This document shows positions 45,370 to 59,200 of a DNA stretch of 64,000 bases, piece after piece (position 1 is the first letter of the stretch; every line of letters begins with the position of its first letter). The stretch lies in the NCBI GenBank assembly GCA_963691705.1, contig OY829541.1:32128719-32192718 (forward strand), in the 5' to 3' direction. Under the pieces are notes generated by a model. It had not been told where the DNA came from, did not search any database, and was given only the letters and a program-made list of their open reading frames with translations. Origin of the DNA: Viola odorata. Its lineage: Eukaryota; Streptophyta; Magnoliopsida; Malpighiales; Violaceae. The position numbers and the translations under genes are program-made.

Positions 45370-48300
45370 ATGAACTCTATTAATTTTGTCGGGTTACCTA
45401 ATTCCTTCTCTAAAAAGACTGTAACCATCTCTGCAGATGAGTATGCTAAGTTCTCTCAGTATTTAGAATGGGTGAAAGCAAACTCAAGTACTGGATTAGT
45501 TGAGTCGGGTAAAACCTGTCTTATTTCCTCTTCTGACAAATGGACAATCGACTCTGGTGCTAATGAGCACATGACAGGTAATCCTAATCTATTGACAAGC
45601 TTTAAGAAGCTCACAACATCTTCTCCTGTCACTCTTGCTGATGGCACCGCCTGTAATGTTGAGGGTTCTGGTACAGCTAAACCAACTTCTGCTATTACTA
45701 TGTCATCTGTATTTAGTTTACCTGAATTGGCTTTTAACCTGATGTCAGTAAGTAAGCTAACGAAAAACCTCAACTGCTTCATCTCCTTTTTCCCTGATCA
45801 TTGTCTTATTCAAGATCTAGTGACGGAGCAGATACTTGGTAGAGGGCATGTGTCTGGTGGTCTTTATGTTCTTGATCCATGGGTACCAAAGCCAATAGCT
45901 TGTCTCAGCAGTACTTCCTTGTTTGAAACTCATTGCCGTTTGGGACATCCGTGTCTACAATATCTAAGGAAATTGTGTCCACAATTCAAGTCTGCTACTT
46001 CTCTGGATTGCGAGTCTTGTCACTTTGCTAAACATCATCGCACCTCTTTAGGCCCTCGTAGCAGTAAACGTGCGGATTCTGCTTTTGCATTAGTTCATTC
46101 GGATGTGTGGGGTCCATGTTCTGTGACTTCCAAACCAGGTTTTAGATACTTTATCACCTTTGTGGATGATTACTCTAGAATGACTTGGATATATTTCATG
46201 AAAAGTCGTTCTGAGGTATTTTCTCATTTTTGTGCATTTTGTACTGAAATAAAAACTCAGTTTGATGTGTCTGTTTGTATACTGCGAAGTGATAATGCTA
46301 AGGAATATATGTCTGAATCTTTTCATCGGTATATGACTCAGCGTGGTATCTTGCATCAATCTTCTTGTGTTGGCACACCAGCTCAAAACGGTGTGGCTGA
46401 AAGGAAGAATAGATACCTCTTAGAGACTGCTCGTGCTCTATTATTTCATAACAAGGTTCCTAAGCAATTTTAGGTTGACGCTGTTTCTACAGCTTGCTTC
46501 TTGATTAATCGTATGCCTTCTACAGTTCTTGATGATGGTATTCCAATTACTGTACTTGCTCCTGGTAAACCATTATTCCCCATTGAGCCTAAGATTTTTG
46601 GTAGCACCTGCTATGTTCGTGATGTTCGTCCTAACATCACAAAGTTGGATCCTAAGGCTTTAAAGTGTGTCTTCTTGGGGTATGCTAGACTTCAGAAGGG
46701 GTATCGATGCTACTCTCCCGACCTCCAAAAGGACCTTGTGTCCACCGATGTTGTCTTTTCTGAACAGGTACCATTCTTCTCACCTCATCCTACTCCCACT
46801 CGACAGGATGATCATGATGATGATTGGTTCGTCTATTCCTCCACTCCTTTGGATATTTCTGAGCAATCTGCTAGTGATACTATCCTGCACCAGGCTACTT
46901 CGTTGGGTCCTTCTCCTGGTACTGTTGATCAGTCTTCTAGAGATACTGCTCTGGACCAAGCGACTTCTTCAAGTACCTTTGAGCATCCACCGGCAGATAC
47001 GGTTATAATTCAGTCTCCTGATCTCTCAGTTATGGGAGACCCACCTTGTAGTGATCCTCTAGTCCCTGCACCTCCATCAGAGCCCTCGGTACCTGCTCCT
47101 TCTACTGATCTAGATTTACCCATCAGTCTTCGCAAAGGTAAACGACAATGTAAATTTGTTTACTCAATTGCCAACTTTGTCTCTTATGATGGCTTGTCTG
47201 GTTCGACACGTGCTTTGATTTCTTCTCTAGACTCTGTTGTTGTTCCAAAAATAGTAAAGGAAGCATTGAGTCATCCTGGTTGGACGAATGCAATGCTTGA
47301 GGAGATTACAGCTTTGGATGATAATCAGACTTGGGATTTGGTGAATTTACCAAAGGAGAAGAAAGTTGTGGGGTGTAAGTGGGTGTTTGCAGTCAAAGTC
47401 CATCCAGATGGTTCTGTAGCCCGCCTCAAGGCTCGACTTATTGCCAAAGGATATGCTCAAACATATGGGGTGGATTACTCTGACACTTTTTCTCCCGTGG
47501 CCAAATTATCTTCTGTGAGGTTATTCATCTCTTTGGCCGCTTCCAGCAATTGGCCCCTACATCAGTTGGACATCAAGAATGCCTTCCTGCATGGTGACCT
47601 ACAGGAGGAAGTCTATATGGAGCAACCACCTGGGTTTGTTGCTCAGGGGGGGTATGGGAAAGTTTGTCGTTTGAAGAAAACGTTGTATGGTCTAAAACAG
47701 AGTCCTCGTGCCTGGTTTGGCAAGTTCAGTGAGGTAGTTTTAGAATTTGGCATGCAAAAGAATCAGTGTGATCATTCAGTCTTTTATAGACAATCTGCTG
47801 CTGGTATTATTTTGCTTGTTGTGTATGTGGATGACATTATCATTACAGGAGATGATAGTGTTGGGATCTCTTCGCTCAAATCTTTCCTGCATATCAAGTT
47901 TAGTACAAAAGACTTGGATCAGCTGAAATACTTTCTAGGGATAGAAGTATCCAGGAGTAACAAAGGTATCTTCTTATCTCAAAGAAAGTATGTTCTTGAT
48001 CTCCTTGCAGAAACAGGAAAGTTGGGAGCTAAGCCCTGTAGCTCCCCAATGGCCTCTAATGTCAATCTCACCAAAGATGACGGTGACCCTTTTGATGATC
48101 CTGAGAAGTATAGGAGATTAGTTGGGAAACTAAACTATCTCTGTGTGACACGACCTGACATCACCTTCGCGGTTAGTGTTGTCAGCCAGTTCATGTCTGC
48201 TCCAACAGATAAGCATTGGGAAACTCTGGAGCATATCTTGTGCTATCTGAAAGGGGCACCTGGCCTCGGGATCCTGTACAGTAACCACGGTCACAATCAG

Positions 48301-48780
48301 ATTGAATGTTTTGCTGATGCAGATTGGGCTGGGTCGAAGATTGATAGAAGATCAATAACTGGCTATTGTGTCTTTGTTGGTGGGAATCTGATCTCTTGGA
48401 GGAGCAAGAAGCAAAACGTGGTGTCTCGATCCAGTGCAGAGTCAGAATACAGAGCTATAGCACAATACTCCTGTGAGATTATATGGATGCGGCAACTTCT
48501 GACTGAAATTGGTATAGAACACTCCTCACCTTCAAAGCTCTGGTGTGATAATCAAGCTGCTCTCCACATTGCTGCAAATCCTGTTTACCATGAGAGGACT
48601 AAGCATATTGAAGTAGACTACCACTTCATTCGTGAGAAAATTCAGGGAAATCTCATCTCCACTCACTATGTGAAGACAAGAGAACAACTGGGTGATCTTT
48701 TCACTAAAGCCCTTCCAGGTCCTCGAGTGGATTATCTTTGTAACAAGCTAGGCATGATAAATATCTATGCTCCAGCTTGA
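45370..48780 (+). pseudogene. Copia pol: protease, integrase, reverse transcriptase, RNase H (one in-frame TAG)
   Basis: One frame of 1137 codons is interrupted only by TAG at 46471-46473, where related elements have Trp. Domains in order: a short gag-like N-terminus; protease DSGA (about residue 62); GAG-pre-integrase HCRLGHP with a CESC zinc pair; integrase core with the D...D...E residues in HSDVWG, RSDNAKEY and NGVAERKNR; reverse transcriptase with YVDDI; RNase H with DADWAG and SAESEYRA. It ends ...TKALPGPRVDYL just before the polypurine tract. The start ATG at 45370 is the first that opens the protease frame. The lineage within copia is not assigned. Confidence 0.95.
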
Positions 48781-48787
48781 GGGGGAG
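48779..48787 (+). other. Copia polypurine tract
   Basis: GAGGGGGAG directly before the 3' LTR, overlapping the pol stop codon. Confidence 0.85.
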
Positions 48788-48912
48788 TGTTAGATATACG
48801 TATTAATATTAGTATGTGTATTAATATATGTATGTATATACGTTATATTGTATTAGGTATATATTGTAATGTGTTGTGTAAATAGGAAGAGAGATTTTTT
48901 ACCCAAATTACA
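48788..48912 (+). repeat. Copia 3' LTR
   Basis: Same 125-bp length as the 5' LTR; followed by AACCT. Confidence 0.95.
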
Positions 48913-48917
48913 AACCT

Positions 48918-50963
48918 CACATATATACAATCGTGGGTTGCATAGTGGTGAACAATTTAAAATCCAAGGTAATTAATTCCCTACAATTCCCTACGCAACA
49001 TAATCATTATAATTTATATGGTGGCATAATAGTTAAAATTATAAATTTAATATTTTATTCTTAGAGGTGGGTTTTTTCACAATTATTATATAAATAGATA
49101 TGCATGTAAGTTGACAACATAAAGACCTCTTCTTCTTTTTCCCTTAAAGATTAGCTATTACTGTTGTATTCTTTTTTTTCAAAGAAAGAAAGAATTATAG
49201 GACAAATGTTTACGTAAGCAAGTATGCAATACAAGTATACAACTCAACACATGCACCGACCTACCCCTCCAAAACCTAGTCTTAATCCAAGTACGAGGCC
49301 AAATTTTGAAGGAAATGCAAAGCTGAATTTTGTGTGCATATCATTTTAAAAAGTGAAAAATTAAGTTGAATTAAATTAAATTGCAATGAAGATTTAATAT
49401 TAAAAATAAAAAAATACTTATGTTTTTCTTTATACCAATCCTATGCCCTTTAATTATAAAATTATTTTTTTATAGAAATAAATTATTTAGTTGCATATGA
49501 CATCTATTACTGATATGACATATATCACCTTAGATAACTAGAATTTATTAAATTAATTGACAAATATTAATATTAGTTGTGGTTAATTGGTAAGAAACTT
49601 TTTTACCTTTAATTCTAGTATTAAATTTCAATTTTGAAAAATAAAAAAAATTATATCAGAGAGATTCATATATTTTAAATTTAATAATACTCGAACGATA
49701 TTAATCTTTATCTGAGAAGGGTAGAGCCTAGAGAGGAAGTAATTTGAAAGAGGAAGTATTTTTATCCACATCCCCAATTTGATTTTTCTTCGGTCTTCTC
49801 TTCGGAATTCCACACACACACATAAATATTAAATTAAAACAAATACTATGATAGAGAAATAAAAGTAAAACATAAAAAATAAAAAGAATAAAAACAAAAC
49901 CCTAATTTCCTTTCTCTTCTTCACCCACACACAACACACGCACGCACCATAGAGAAAAAAATAGGAAGAAAAGAAAAGAACCAACCCCAACCCAATCCTT
50001 CTTCACATTTAACCAACTCCTCTCTCGCTCTAATCTCCTCTCTCGCTCTCTGCGTCTTGCAACACTGAAAGAAACTCCCTTTTCCTGCTGCTGTGTGTGT
50101 TTCTCTCTCTTCTCGAAACGCATTGTTTAGGATTAATAATCCTGGAATAATTAGTGATATTAATCCAAAATTAACCCACCATCATACACTTTTCATCAGC
50201 GGTTATTGAAACGGTTACGTTTCCATCCCTTCCCTGCTGCTGCTAGGGTTAGTCCTCCTCTCCCTTTCTTGTTCTGTGTGTTTCGCTTCTGTAATCTTGT
50301 TCGATAAGATAAATTCTTTTGTGCTGTTGCTGTCGTTGGAGCCCTAGAATAACTCAGATACATATACGCACACACGTTTTTCTCTGTTCCTGCTCAGACC
50401 CACGTGTTTACTAGGGTTTCTGATCCTTCGTGTAAGGACATTAATTGGGGAAGCGGAGTATAAGGGTTGTGGGTTTTTGAGACACTCTTGATTTTAGGGT
50501 TTCAGGGGGTGGGCATGAATTGAATAATTTGTGGGTGTTGTTTCTTCCCAGCCATAGGTGGTGCCTCTTTGGGATTTTGTTGGGCTGTCAGTTTGAATAT
50601 TGGGTCTTTGAAGATGACGGTCTGTTGAGTGTGCGTTTTCCTTGTATCTACAAAATCCATCTTTTACCCTGAAGATGAAGGCTTGAAACGCACCCGTACC
50701 TCCTTCTTTTTCAGTATTTAGTGGCGAATTTAAGGCTTTAGCGATTCACCTTTGGATGATTGTTTAGTTGCTCATGCTCTGTTGAGTTGGCAATAGTGAA
50801 TTTCTGGCTACTAGAGTGAACAAGATAGGGTTGGGGACATTGTACAGTTAGATTACAGGTGTATAGGGAGTTGTGAAGCCCACTATTTATATTGGGGAGG
50901 GGGGAAGAAGGTGAACAAGTGCTTCTGTAGTTTTTAGTCAGATGATGTTTAGTGCTGCTACTT
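48918..50963. other. Intergenic DNA and 5' leader of the plant gene
   Basis: 48918-49900 is AT-rich with nothing recognised. 49900-50120 has CT-rich runs (TCTCTCGCTC, about 50030-50060) like plant core-promoter Y patches and leaders. 50150-50963 is probably 5' untranslated region, perhaps with an intron. I could not place the transcription start. Confidence 0.5.
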
Positions 50964-53900
50964 ATGGACAAAGGTGAACCGGCTTTAGCTCCACAATGGT
51001 TGAGAAGTACAGGGAGTGGCAATTCAACCCACCATTTTGCCTCATCTTCTCATTCAGGTATACACCTTCTGTTCCTTTATTTACTGTGTTTACTTTTGAT
51101 TATGTTTGTATGTTGTATTTGTCTATTATCTTTTATTTCTGGCCAAAGATGGTAATTGTTGGTTTTGATGAATTAGATGTCCCTCCATTGGCACACCATT
51201 CAAGAAATAGGAATTCTAAGACCATAAATGATTTTGATTCACCACGCTCACCTTTTCTCGACCGGACATCTTCATCTAACGCACGGAGGAGTTCTAGTAA
51301 TGGGAAGCATGTATACAGTAGTTTTACCAAAGGTCATCGTGATAGGGACCGAGATAGGGGGGACAGAGATAGGTTTAGCAAGGGTCTTGATAATTGGGAC
51401 TCTGATGGTTCTGATGCTGTGGCAAGCATATTAACCAACAAGGGGGAAAAGGACATGCTGCGGCGCTCCCAGTCAATGGTGTCAAGGAAAACCAATGAGT
51501 TGGCCTCTCGTAGAGTTGCAGCAGACTTGAAAAATGGGAGTAGCAGCAATCACATAAATGGAAATGGTTTGATTTCTGCCAGTAGTTTTGGTAGTGGATT
51601 TCCCAAGGCAGTTTTTGATAAGGATTTTCCCTCACTTGGATCTGAAGAGAGGCAAGGAGTGCCTGATATAGCAAGGGTTTCATCCCCTGGTCTGAGCACA
51701 GCTGCTCAGAGCTTACCCGTTGGTAGTTCTCCTTTCATTAGTGCAGAGGGATGGACATCGGCTCTGGCAGAGAAGCCCACTGTAATTGGAAGCAGTAGCG
51801 CGGGTTCTTTAAATGGCGCACAGTCTATTTCTGCATCTTCATCTCCATCTGCGTCTGGATCTTCAACTGTAATGGCAGGTCTTAATATGGCTGAGGCATT
51901 GACTCAGGCTCCATCAAGAACCCAGACTGCTCCACAGGTAAATAAGCAATAGTTCTGTGTACTCCTCCCCTTCTTTTATCTGCAATGTTGATCTAACCTG
52001 GCATTGCCATTTACCTGCAGTTGTCAGTCCAGACACAGAGGCTTGAGGAATTGGCCATTAAACAATCAAGGCAGTTAAGACCTCTGACACCTTCAATGCC
52101 CAAGAGTTCGGTAAGACAACTGCATTTGAGGGTTGCAAGAGTCTGGTTTATGGTGGTAGTATTTGATAGACTTCAATAGGTTGCATAGTTGTTAATTATC
52201 TTGTTTGTTTGAGATCTTAGTCCATGATTTGCATCTTTTAGCAGTTTTTTCTTTTAAATGGCATGATGGTACAAGTAAATGACTGCTACAGTTTCTTGTT
52301 GTGATTAACTTGGTACTTGTAATTGAACTACCAGTTTATAGCATAAGTTATTAGAGTATTGCGCCCTTATCTATTAACCTGGTTTACTCGTGGTATTCTG
52401 TTAATTCACCTTCATGTCAGTCAAACTCGACTGCTGTACTTGGATGGTTGTGTCTGTATGACATTCATTTTTCCATGTTAACTTGAATATATATTATGTC
52501 AGTGCAGTAGTCCCATTACAAGCTGCATACTTGTATTTTGCTGTCCAATATTTGTTAGATTGGACTAGTCAGTGCATGACATGGATAAAGAGCTTCTACC
52601 ATCTTAGCTTCTGTCCAAACATTTCGAGTAACCGTTCGGTTGCGCACTTGTTGACAGTACTGTTTTTTAAAGGTTGTCATAGGTTAAACCCTTCCTCGAC
52701 ATTCAACATTGTTTGTTGTTTGAAAGTAAGGTAAGCGTCTGACGTCTTCACACTATAATTTAGTGCACACCTAATTATAAATTAAGCTAGACACTACCCC
52801 TAAAAGATAAAGTAAGCAATAGTTTTTTTGGTATTTTTTTCCGTAGCATGGGCTTTCTCTTGATTTTTATTAGACTATTAAGCTGCTTTTCCTGACTAAA
52901 TAAGAATTAAGGTCTCGACTGGTATGTCTGGGGTGGTGGGTTATTTTCAATAGAGTTGTTATTGTCATCAATTATTCTATGATCCTTGATGCTTGATAGG
53001 GTTTTGTTTCCATCGTTTTTGCTCAAGCTCATGTATCTTAACACCTAGGTGTTCTTTAATTTTTGGTGGTGCTCGTGAAGAAATGTGGTTGGTCAAGGAA
53101 AATCCAAAAATGATTAAGGCTTTGTTTCTGCGTTCTTCTGATGGAGCAGTAAGAACAAATTCATCTGATTTAGTTCCAAACCAATGATTGGTTTCCTATT
53201 TGACATTTTTGCTTTATTAGATTCTGAACCTTCAAGCTCTGGGAATTAGTAATAGTTTATGGTTCGAATAATTGCGCCACTGAAAAAAGATCCATGGATC
53301 TTAATTACTTGATGAGTTTTAAATATTTGACTGAGTGATGCAGGAAGTTTGAGGTGGGCAAGTTTTTTTGTCTTGGAATTGTTTCTACTGATCATGAAAT
53401 TGATTTTCTGCATTGATGTTTATGATTTTTTTCAACCAAGTGTTGCATTACATATCGATACATACTCCATAGCAATGTTTTGAATTGCAGTTGCAGGAAG
53501 TGGCAAATAAACTTCATTTTTCGAGTAGTTTTTTTTTTGATAATCAGAGAATTTTATTCAAAATAAAAGCTCAAATCTTATAGGTCTGAGTTTCTAACAA
53601 GAATTATAACCAAGCAAGACATTTTTTTGGAGTAGATAGATCTTTAATAACATATCTTGTGCATTTGCTTGTCTTTTGGCAAACTGTAATGATGTTTTTG
53701 TTTTCACTGTAAGAACTGTAGTTGCGATGTTACTTTACTGGTTGTTTGAGTCCTTGTTTAGATTGGAGTTCTATAGACTCTTTACATTTCAAATTGAATG
53801 CATGCGTGTTTATGAGATCCTGCTTTCAGATACTCCTATCAATAACACAGATAGACTAGAGAAACATACTTACAGGCACACTGATTATTTGTCAGAGCTT

Positions 53901-55119
53901 CTGCCCTTTTTCTCTGTTCTGGTATTTTTTGAAGCACAGATTTAGGTGATTATTTGCTGATTCTGTTTTCAGGTTCTCAGTTCTTCTGACAAATCAAAGT
54001 CAAAAACAACAGTGAGATCTGGCGAAATGATTGTGACTTCCAAGGGTATGCAGCAGCAGGCCTCACCAATGCACCCTGCTAATCAGTCTGTTGCTGGGGT
54101 AGCTGTAAAATCAGAAGTCACAAAGATGTCTGGGAAGCAGCTGGTAGTTCTTAAGCCTGGATGGGAAAATGGTGTTTCCCATTCTCCAAAGGATGTGGCT
54201 AGCCCAACAAACAATGCTAGTAGAGCAGCAAACAGCCAATTTGTTGCCTCTGCTGTTCCTTCTGCACCTTTGAGGAATTTAAACAACCCAAAGCCTTCTT
54301 CTATGGAGCGCAAGCTGGCAAACTTGAATATGATTCCAGGATTTGGTGTGGAAAAAAGACCTTCTGCTTCTCAAACCCAGAGTCGGAATGACTTTTTTAA
54401 CCACTTGAAGAAGAAGACCTCTGTGAACACATCTTCTGTTCTCCCAGATTCTGCTTCTCCTTCATCTCCCACAAGCGAGAAATCTTCTGGAGTAAACAAG
54501 GAAGTAGCCAGTCCTCTTGCAAGTCCACAGTCTATTGAAAATGGTGCTGCGTTGACAAGCAATGGTGGTACTTTTTCTGAGGAGGAGGCTGCCTTCCTTC
54601 GTTCCCTTGGTTGGGAGGAAAATTCTGGTGAGGATGAAGGCCTTACAGAGGAGGAAATCAGTGCCTTTTATCAGGAGGTAAACAATTCTTACTTTGGTGT
54701 GTTAGTTTGTTTTTAATCATTCAGAGTACATAAATCTGCCAAGACTTCCATTAGTAAGTTGCTTCACCCTGTCCTGGTGCCAGATTTTTATTTGGAAAAT
54801 CTTGTATATTGATAGAAATTTGTCTTTATTCAAGTAGTAATTTCTTTGCTGCTATTTGTTTGAAACCATGTTAATGCGAGTGACTGATGTAACAGTATGC
54901 TACTTTTGATGTTATGAATTACTCCTAGAGATTGTCCCTTACAAATCAGTAACAGGTGTTTTACTTATCTTATGCCATCTTATTGTGCAGTACCTGAAAT
55001 TGAAGCCATCCCTTAAAATGTGTCGAGGCATGCAGCAAAAGTTGCTCGAGTCTAATGCAACTATAACATGTGGAGCTTCCCCTGAATTGAGTCCTTCTGA
55101 CTCTGGATCGGAAGCTTAA
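50964..55119 (+). CDS. Five-exon plant gene, 592-aa Ser-rich conserved protein
   Basis: Exons 50964-51057, 51177-51937, 52021-52110, 53973-54677 and 54991-55119. All introns are GT-AG and keep phase; the total is 1779 nt ending in TAA. The protein opens MDKGEPALAPQWLRSTGS and continues into a Ser/Arg/Asp-rich, largely disordered region (HHSRNRNSK, RDRDRGDRDR). A basic SQSMVSRK motif follows, then Ser/Ala/Pro-rich text and a conserved-looking C-terminus (EEAAFLRSLGWEENSGEDEG, then EEISAFYQEYLKLKPSLK). Plant proteins of this pattern are often auto-labelled Mediator subunit 1-like or Ser/Arg-repetitive, but no MED1 domain is visible, so the function stays unknown. A nuclear role is plausible from composition. 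It is intact, unlike every other large frame here. Confidence 0.85.
52111..53972 (+). other. 1.86-kb intron 3 of the plant gene
   Basis: Donor GTAAGAC at 52111, acceptor ...TTCTGTTTTCAG ending at 53972. AT-rich, with no coding signal or recognised transposon. Confidence 0.75.
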
Positions 55120-56289
55120 GTACTGTTCCCTTCCGTAGTAGTTCCAAGAAATTCAAATTTTTGATGGCAGCTGGTTAGTTTCTTTCTTTTATTTTTAATT
55201 TCTTTTTCTTTTTTCAAATATTTTTCTTTTGGGGAAAGCTGGTGAATTGCGGATGGAAGAAGGGGATGTATTTTTTGTTGGTTGGAACTCCGCATTCTGC
55301 ATATAGTGGCAATAAGATAGAGATGCCTCAAACTGGCCCTGCCCGACGGAAAGGGAGATTTTGGTGTCAAGGTTGGCTTGGGAGTGGGGTTAGGGTAGAA
55401 GAAGGCTTGTCAGCAGTGGAATATAGTGAGAGAAAATTGCATTTTGGGTCCTTTTGTTTTCATTTCAAGAAAAGAAAAAAGAGAGGAAGGCTTATGATGG
55501 TGTTTTTTTTTTTTTGTCGAAATTACGGAAAGAAAAGGAAATCAAAGTTTCATCTTTAGTTTAGTAGTTGCTGCTGATGCTGATGCATGATTTGCGATGA
55601 ATGTCGATGAGAAATATAAAGAAGAATTGTTTCAATTGATGAATGTCGATGATATATTTATTACATGTAGCCATATCTTTCACTCTTGGTGACTATTCTG
55701 TTTTTCAATATTGTCAACGGCCACCACCCACAGCTGAATGACCACGGGTGAATTCAATTCCGACCAGCCAAGTTTCTTTAGACAATGTTTCGATTCGTTC
55801 TCGCTTCACAGTTAACAGTTTGACGTTGGTTTCAGCTTATAAGAACAGCATGAAGAGTGTGATCTTATGGGCTAGAATTTGAACTGTTGTCATTCCGAAT
55901 TTATAAGGACTATAAAAATGGAACCTAACCAAACAGGTCCATTTGAAGTTATCCAAGGGTTATGTTGTCTAAAAAAAAATGACCGAATAGGACTCTGGAC
56001 TAATCTATCCGCAACCATAAATTTTATACTTATGTTATACTTATAACATCATTAATTAGTTATTAGATATATTTAATGATATTATAACTCAATAATTACA
56101 TTATAATTAAGTTACGGTAGAGTCTCATAACTATTAAAAGTATTAAAAATGTCTAGGTTTTCCACACCAACAAAAATACATTAATTCATAAAAAAAATAA
56201 GAGAAGAGAGACAAAAACCATAGAAAACAAACTTTAATGATACAAGAAGCAAGCAAACACATTTGTAGCTAGAATTACATGAAGTGCCA
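55120..56289. other. 3' region of the plant gene and intergenic DNA
   Basis: Likely 3' untranslated region to about 55660 (AATATAAAG near 55614, a possible polyadenylation signal). The rest is AT-rich with nothing recognised. Confidence 0.5.
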
Positions 56290-59200
56290 CTAAATGTAGA
56301 TCTTGTCTTCCATTCTCTGGAAGAATTGGAAATAGGTAAACTTCCAATTTCTATTGAAGAATAGAGGACCCAGCACGCCCCATAACTCAACAATGAAACC
56401 AGCCGCTATAGTTGCATAAAACTACACCATTTCAGATCCATGGTTGCCACTTTCTTCCCCATTCTCTTTGCTGCTGGAAGTACTAACAATAGTACCATCA
56501 CCACTGCAATTGTCCGCGAGCGACTTCCCGCAAAGTTTGTTGCCAATGAAGCCCGACGAATCAAAACCTTGAATTTGAGTGCCTGAAGGTATTTTGCCAG
56601 ATAATTCATTGTGGGACAAGTTCTAGAAAAGTCAACTTTGATATGCTCGGAGGAATTTCACCACTGAGTTTGTTGCTGGAAAGATCAAGAGATTCTAGTG
56701 ATGTTATAAAACCTATGTCCTTGGGGATTCTTCCACTCAAATAGATTCGTGACAAATCCAATGACATCAGTGCTTTCAAACTTGTAATTTCCTCAGGAAT
56801 ATGTTCGAACAGTCTGTTATTAGAAAGATCTACACTCTTTACGAATCCAAGAATGGTGTTGTATTCTGACATTTCTCCTTTCATTAGAATGTTCATGGAG
56901 TCAATGAATGTACTTTCATCTATTCCAAACCCACTAAAACCAAATTCCAATATATGGGCACGATCGGATGGATCCATGTTTGCCATCCTATTCAAGTTAC
57001 TAAGACAGGTTGGTATGGTACCAGCGAGATTATTGTTAGCGAGATTTAAGATGTGCAAATGAGTAGCGTGGCCGATTTCTAGAGGTATGCTTCCACTAAA
57101 ACTATTTGCCCCCAGATCTAAAATAAGCAAATTCTAAAGCTTTTCTCCAATCCACCTTGGAATCTTTCCCTCCAACTTTTTATCGCCAACATCAAGTGTG
57201 ACCAATTGTGCAAAATTTTCAAGTGACAATGATACTTCACCAGACAAACTGTTACTGTCGAGGTGTAACGATCCCAACATGTTTAAGCTTCCAATGGAAG
57301 CAGGAATGCTGCCATTAAACTTGTTGTGGCTTAGCCTGAGCACAAATAAATTTGGCCACTTATTCCAACAATTCGGTATCTCTCATTCCAAAATATTCTT
57401 TTCGAGGCTGAGAATTCCCACCCAACCATTGAGTGTCTTGTGACACAATTTTTTTGATATGGACCCTGAAAAGGAATTATTGGAAAGATCTTATACCTCT
57501 ATTTGATTGGAGGACGAGAGGTAGATGGCCTTGAAAGTTATTCGAACTCAAGTCAGTGATGAAAGGAAACTTAAGTCTATTTGGGAGCGGATGTTGTCGT
57601 GGGAGAGATTTAGATACTCAAGCTGGGAAGACCAACTCCAAAACCAAACGGGAAGGGAACTTATTGAATCTCTAGAATCCGATAAATCCAGAACTGTTAA
57701 ATTCTTCAGAGAAGGAAACCATGTTGGAATTTGAGGCCCCACATTCCAAGATCCTAACTCTAATTGTGTAAGTCGAGGAGGAGGTATCCAATCAGGTCCA
57801 ACTTTCAAATTCAGTTTGTTTCCACTTGCATAGAGAATTTCCAAGCTTGAGAGATTTGCAAAGTGAATTGCCGAAAAATCACCCTCCATTGAGTTGTGAG
57901 ATATATCTGCATTCACTAAATTTGAAAGGCTTCCAAAACACCCTCCATTTAGTTTGTTGTAGGAAAGGTATAAATATCTCAAAGATTTCAACTGAGCCAA
58001 AGACATGGGTATTTCATCGGAAATTAAATTTCTATAAAGGTCAAGAGCTGCTAGAGTTTTGAATTGTCCAAGATCTTTACTAACCCAAATACCAAAGAGA
58101 TGACAGGCGTCCAACTTCAATATCTCTAGACCATTTGAACCACATCCTACAAGATTTTCAAAAACCTCATTTATATCTTGGCTAAGGTTGACAAATAACA
58201 AAGAGAGGGTCCTCAAATTGCAAAGTTTTTGGAAAGATGCTCAAATTCCTTCCACAAGAAGTTTTGTGTTGTATGACAGATCAAGCGTACTGAGAGAGGT
58301 CATGTTTGCGATGGCATCTGAGATTTTACCTCTAAAGTCATTCCCTGCAAAGTTGAGGAGCTCAAGATTGACAAAATCATAAAGCCAGGTGGGTATTGAA
58401 GAATTGAAAAAAATCCCGGACAGATCCAATTGTGTAAGAGAGGTACTCAAGTGTTGAAACTCACGAGGAATATTAGAGTCGTGTTGGAAAGAATAGCCAA
58501 CTAAATTCAAAGACTTCAAATGCTTAAGATGAGCAATCCAACTGACAGTTGATTTAGAGAGATGGTTGTAGGAAAAATCAAGGACAGAGAGCGACGATGA
58601 AGAGTTAAGATTGGGGATTAAAGGAGTACATGGAAGCTAACAATAAGACAAGTGTAGTTCTTGTAGAGAAGGGAGTGTGGTTATGACATTCATCCAATTC
58701 AAGTTTTGGCTGAGGTTAAGATCACTCAAGTCAAGGAATTGTAGTGAAGAAAAACCAGAAAGCCAACGCACATCTTCACTAATATCATAAGATATTGCGT
58801 CACTGAGATCTCGACAGAGTAAATTCATGAGATTTCCCAATTGAGGAGGAATGGGACCTTCAAATCCATCTTTGGAGAGGTTAAGGTATCTTAAACTCTC
58901 CATTGAACTAACGAATTTGGGGATTTGAATTCCTTCAAAATTATTATAACTCAAGTCTAGATATCTCAAATATGTCAAATTAAGCAAAGAATGACTGAGG
59001 TTACCTCCAAATGGTCGTGAGAAATTCTCTGAAAAGTGACAAAGCTGAAGCTCAAGAACATGGCCAGTCGAGATGTCGCAAATGACTCCATACCAACTAC
59101 AACAATCAGCATAATCAGCCCCAACAGACTAAGAAGCAAGCTTGTCCAATGGGTCATTGAGATCATTTTTTATCTTCAAAAGACCATCTCTTTCATTCTC

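Larger units (their letters stand above)
44214..48912 (+). mobile_element. Ty1/copia element, complete ends, no gag
   Basis: 4699 bp. LTRs are 44214-44338 and 48788-48912 (125 bp each, about seven mismatches by eye). It has a primer-binding site, polypurine tract, AACCT duplication and a pol frame with one nonsense codon. A leader of about 1 kb occupies the place of gag. Confidence 0.95.
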
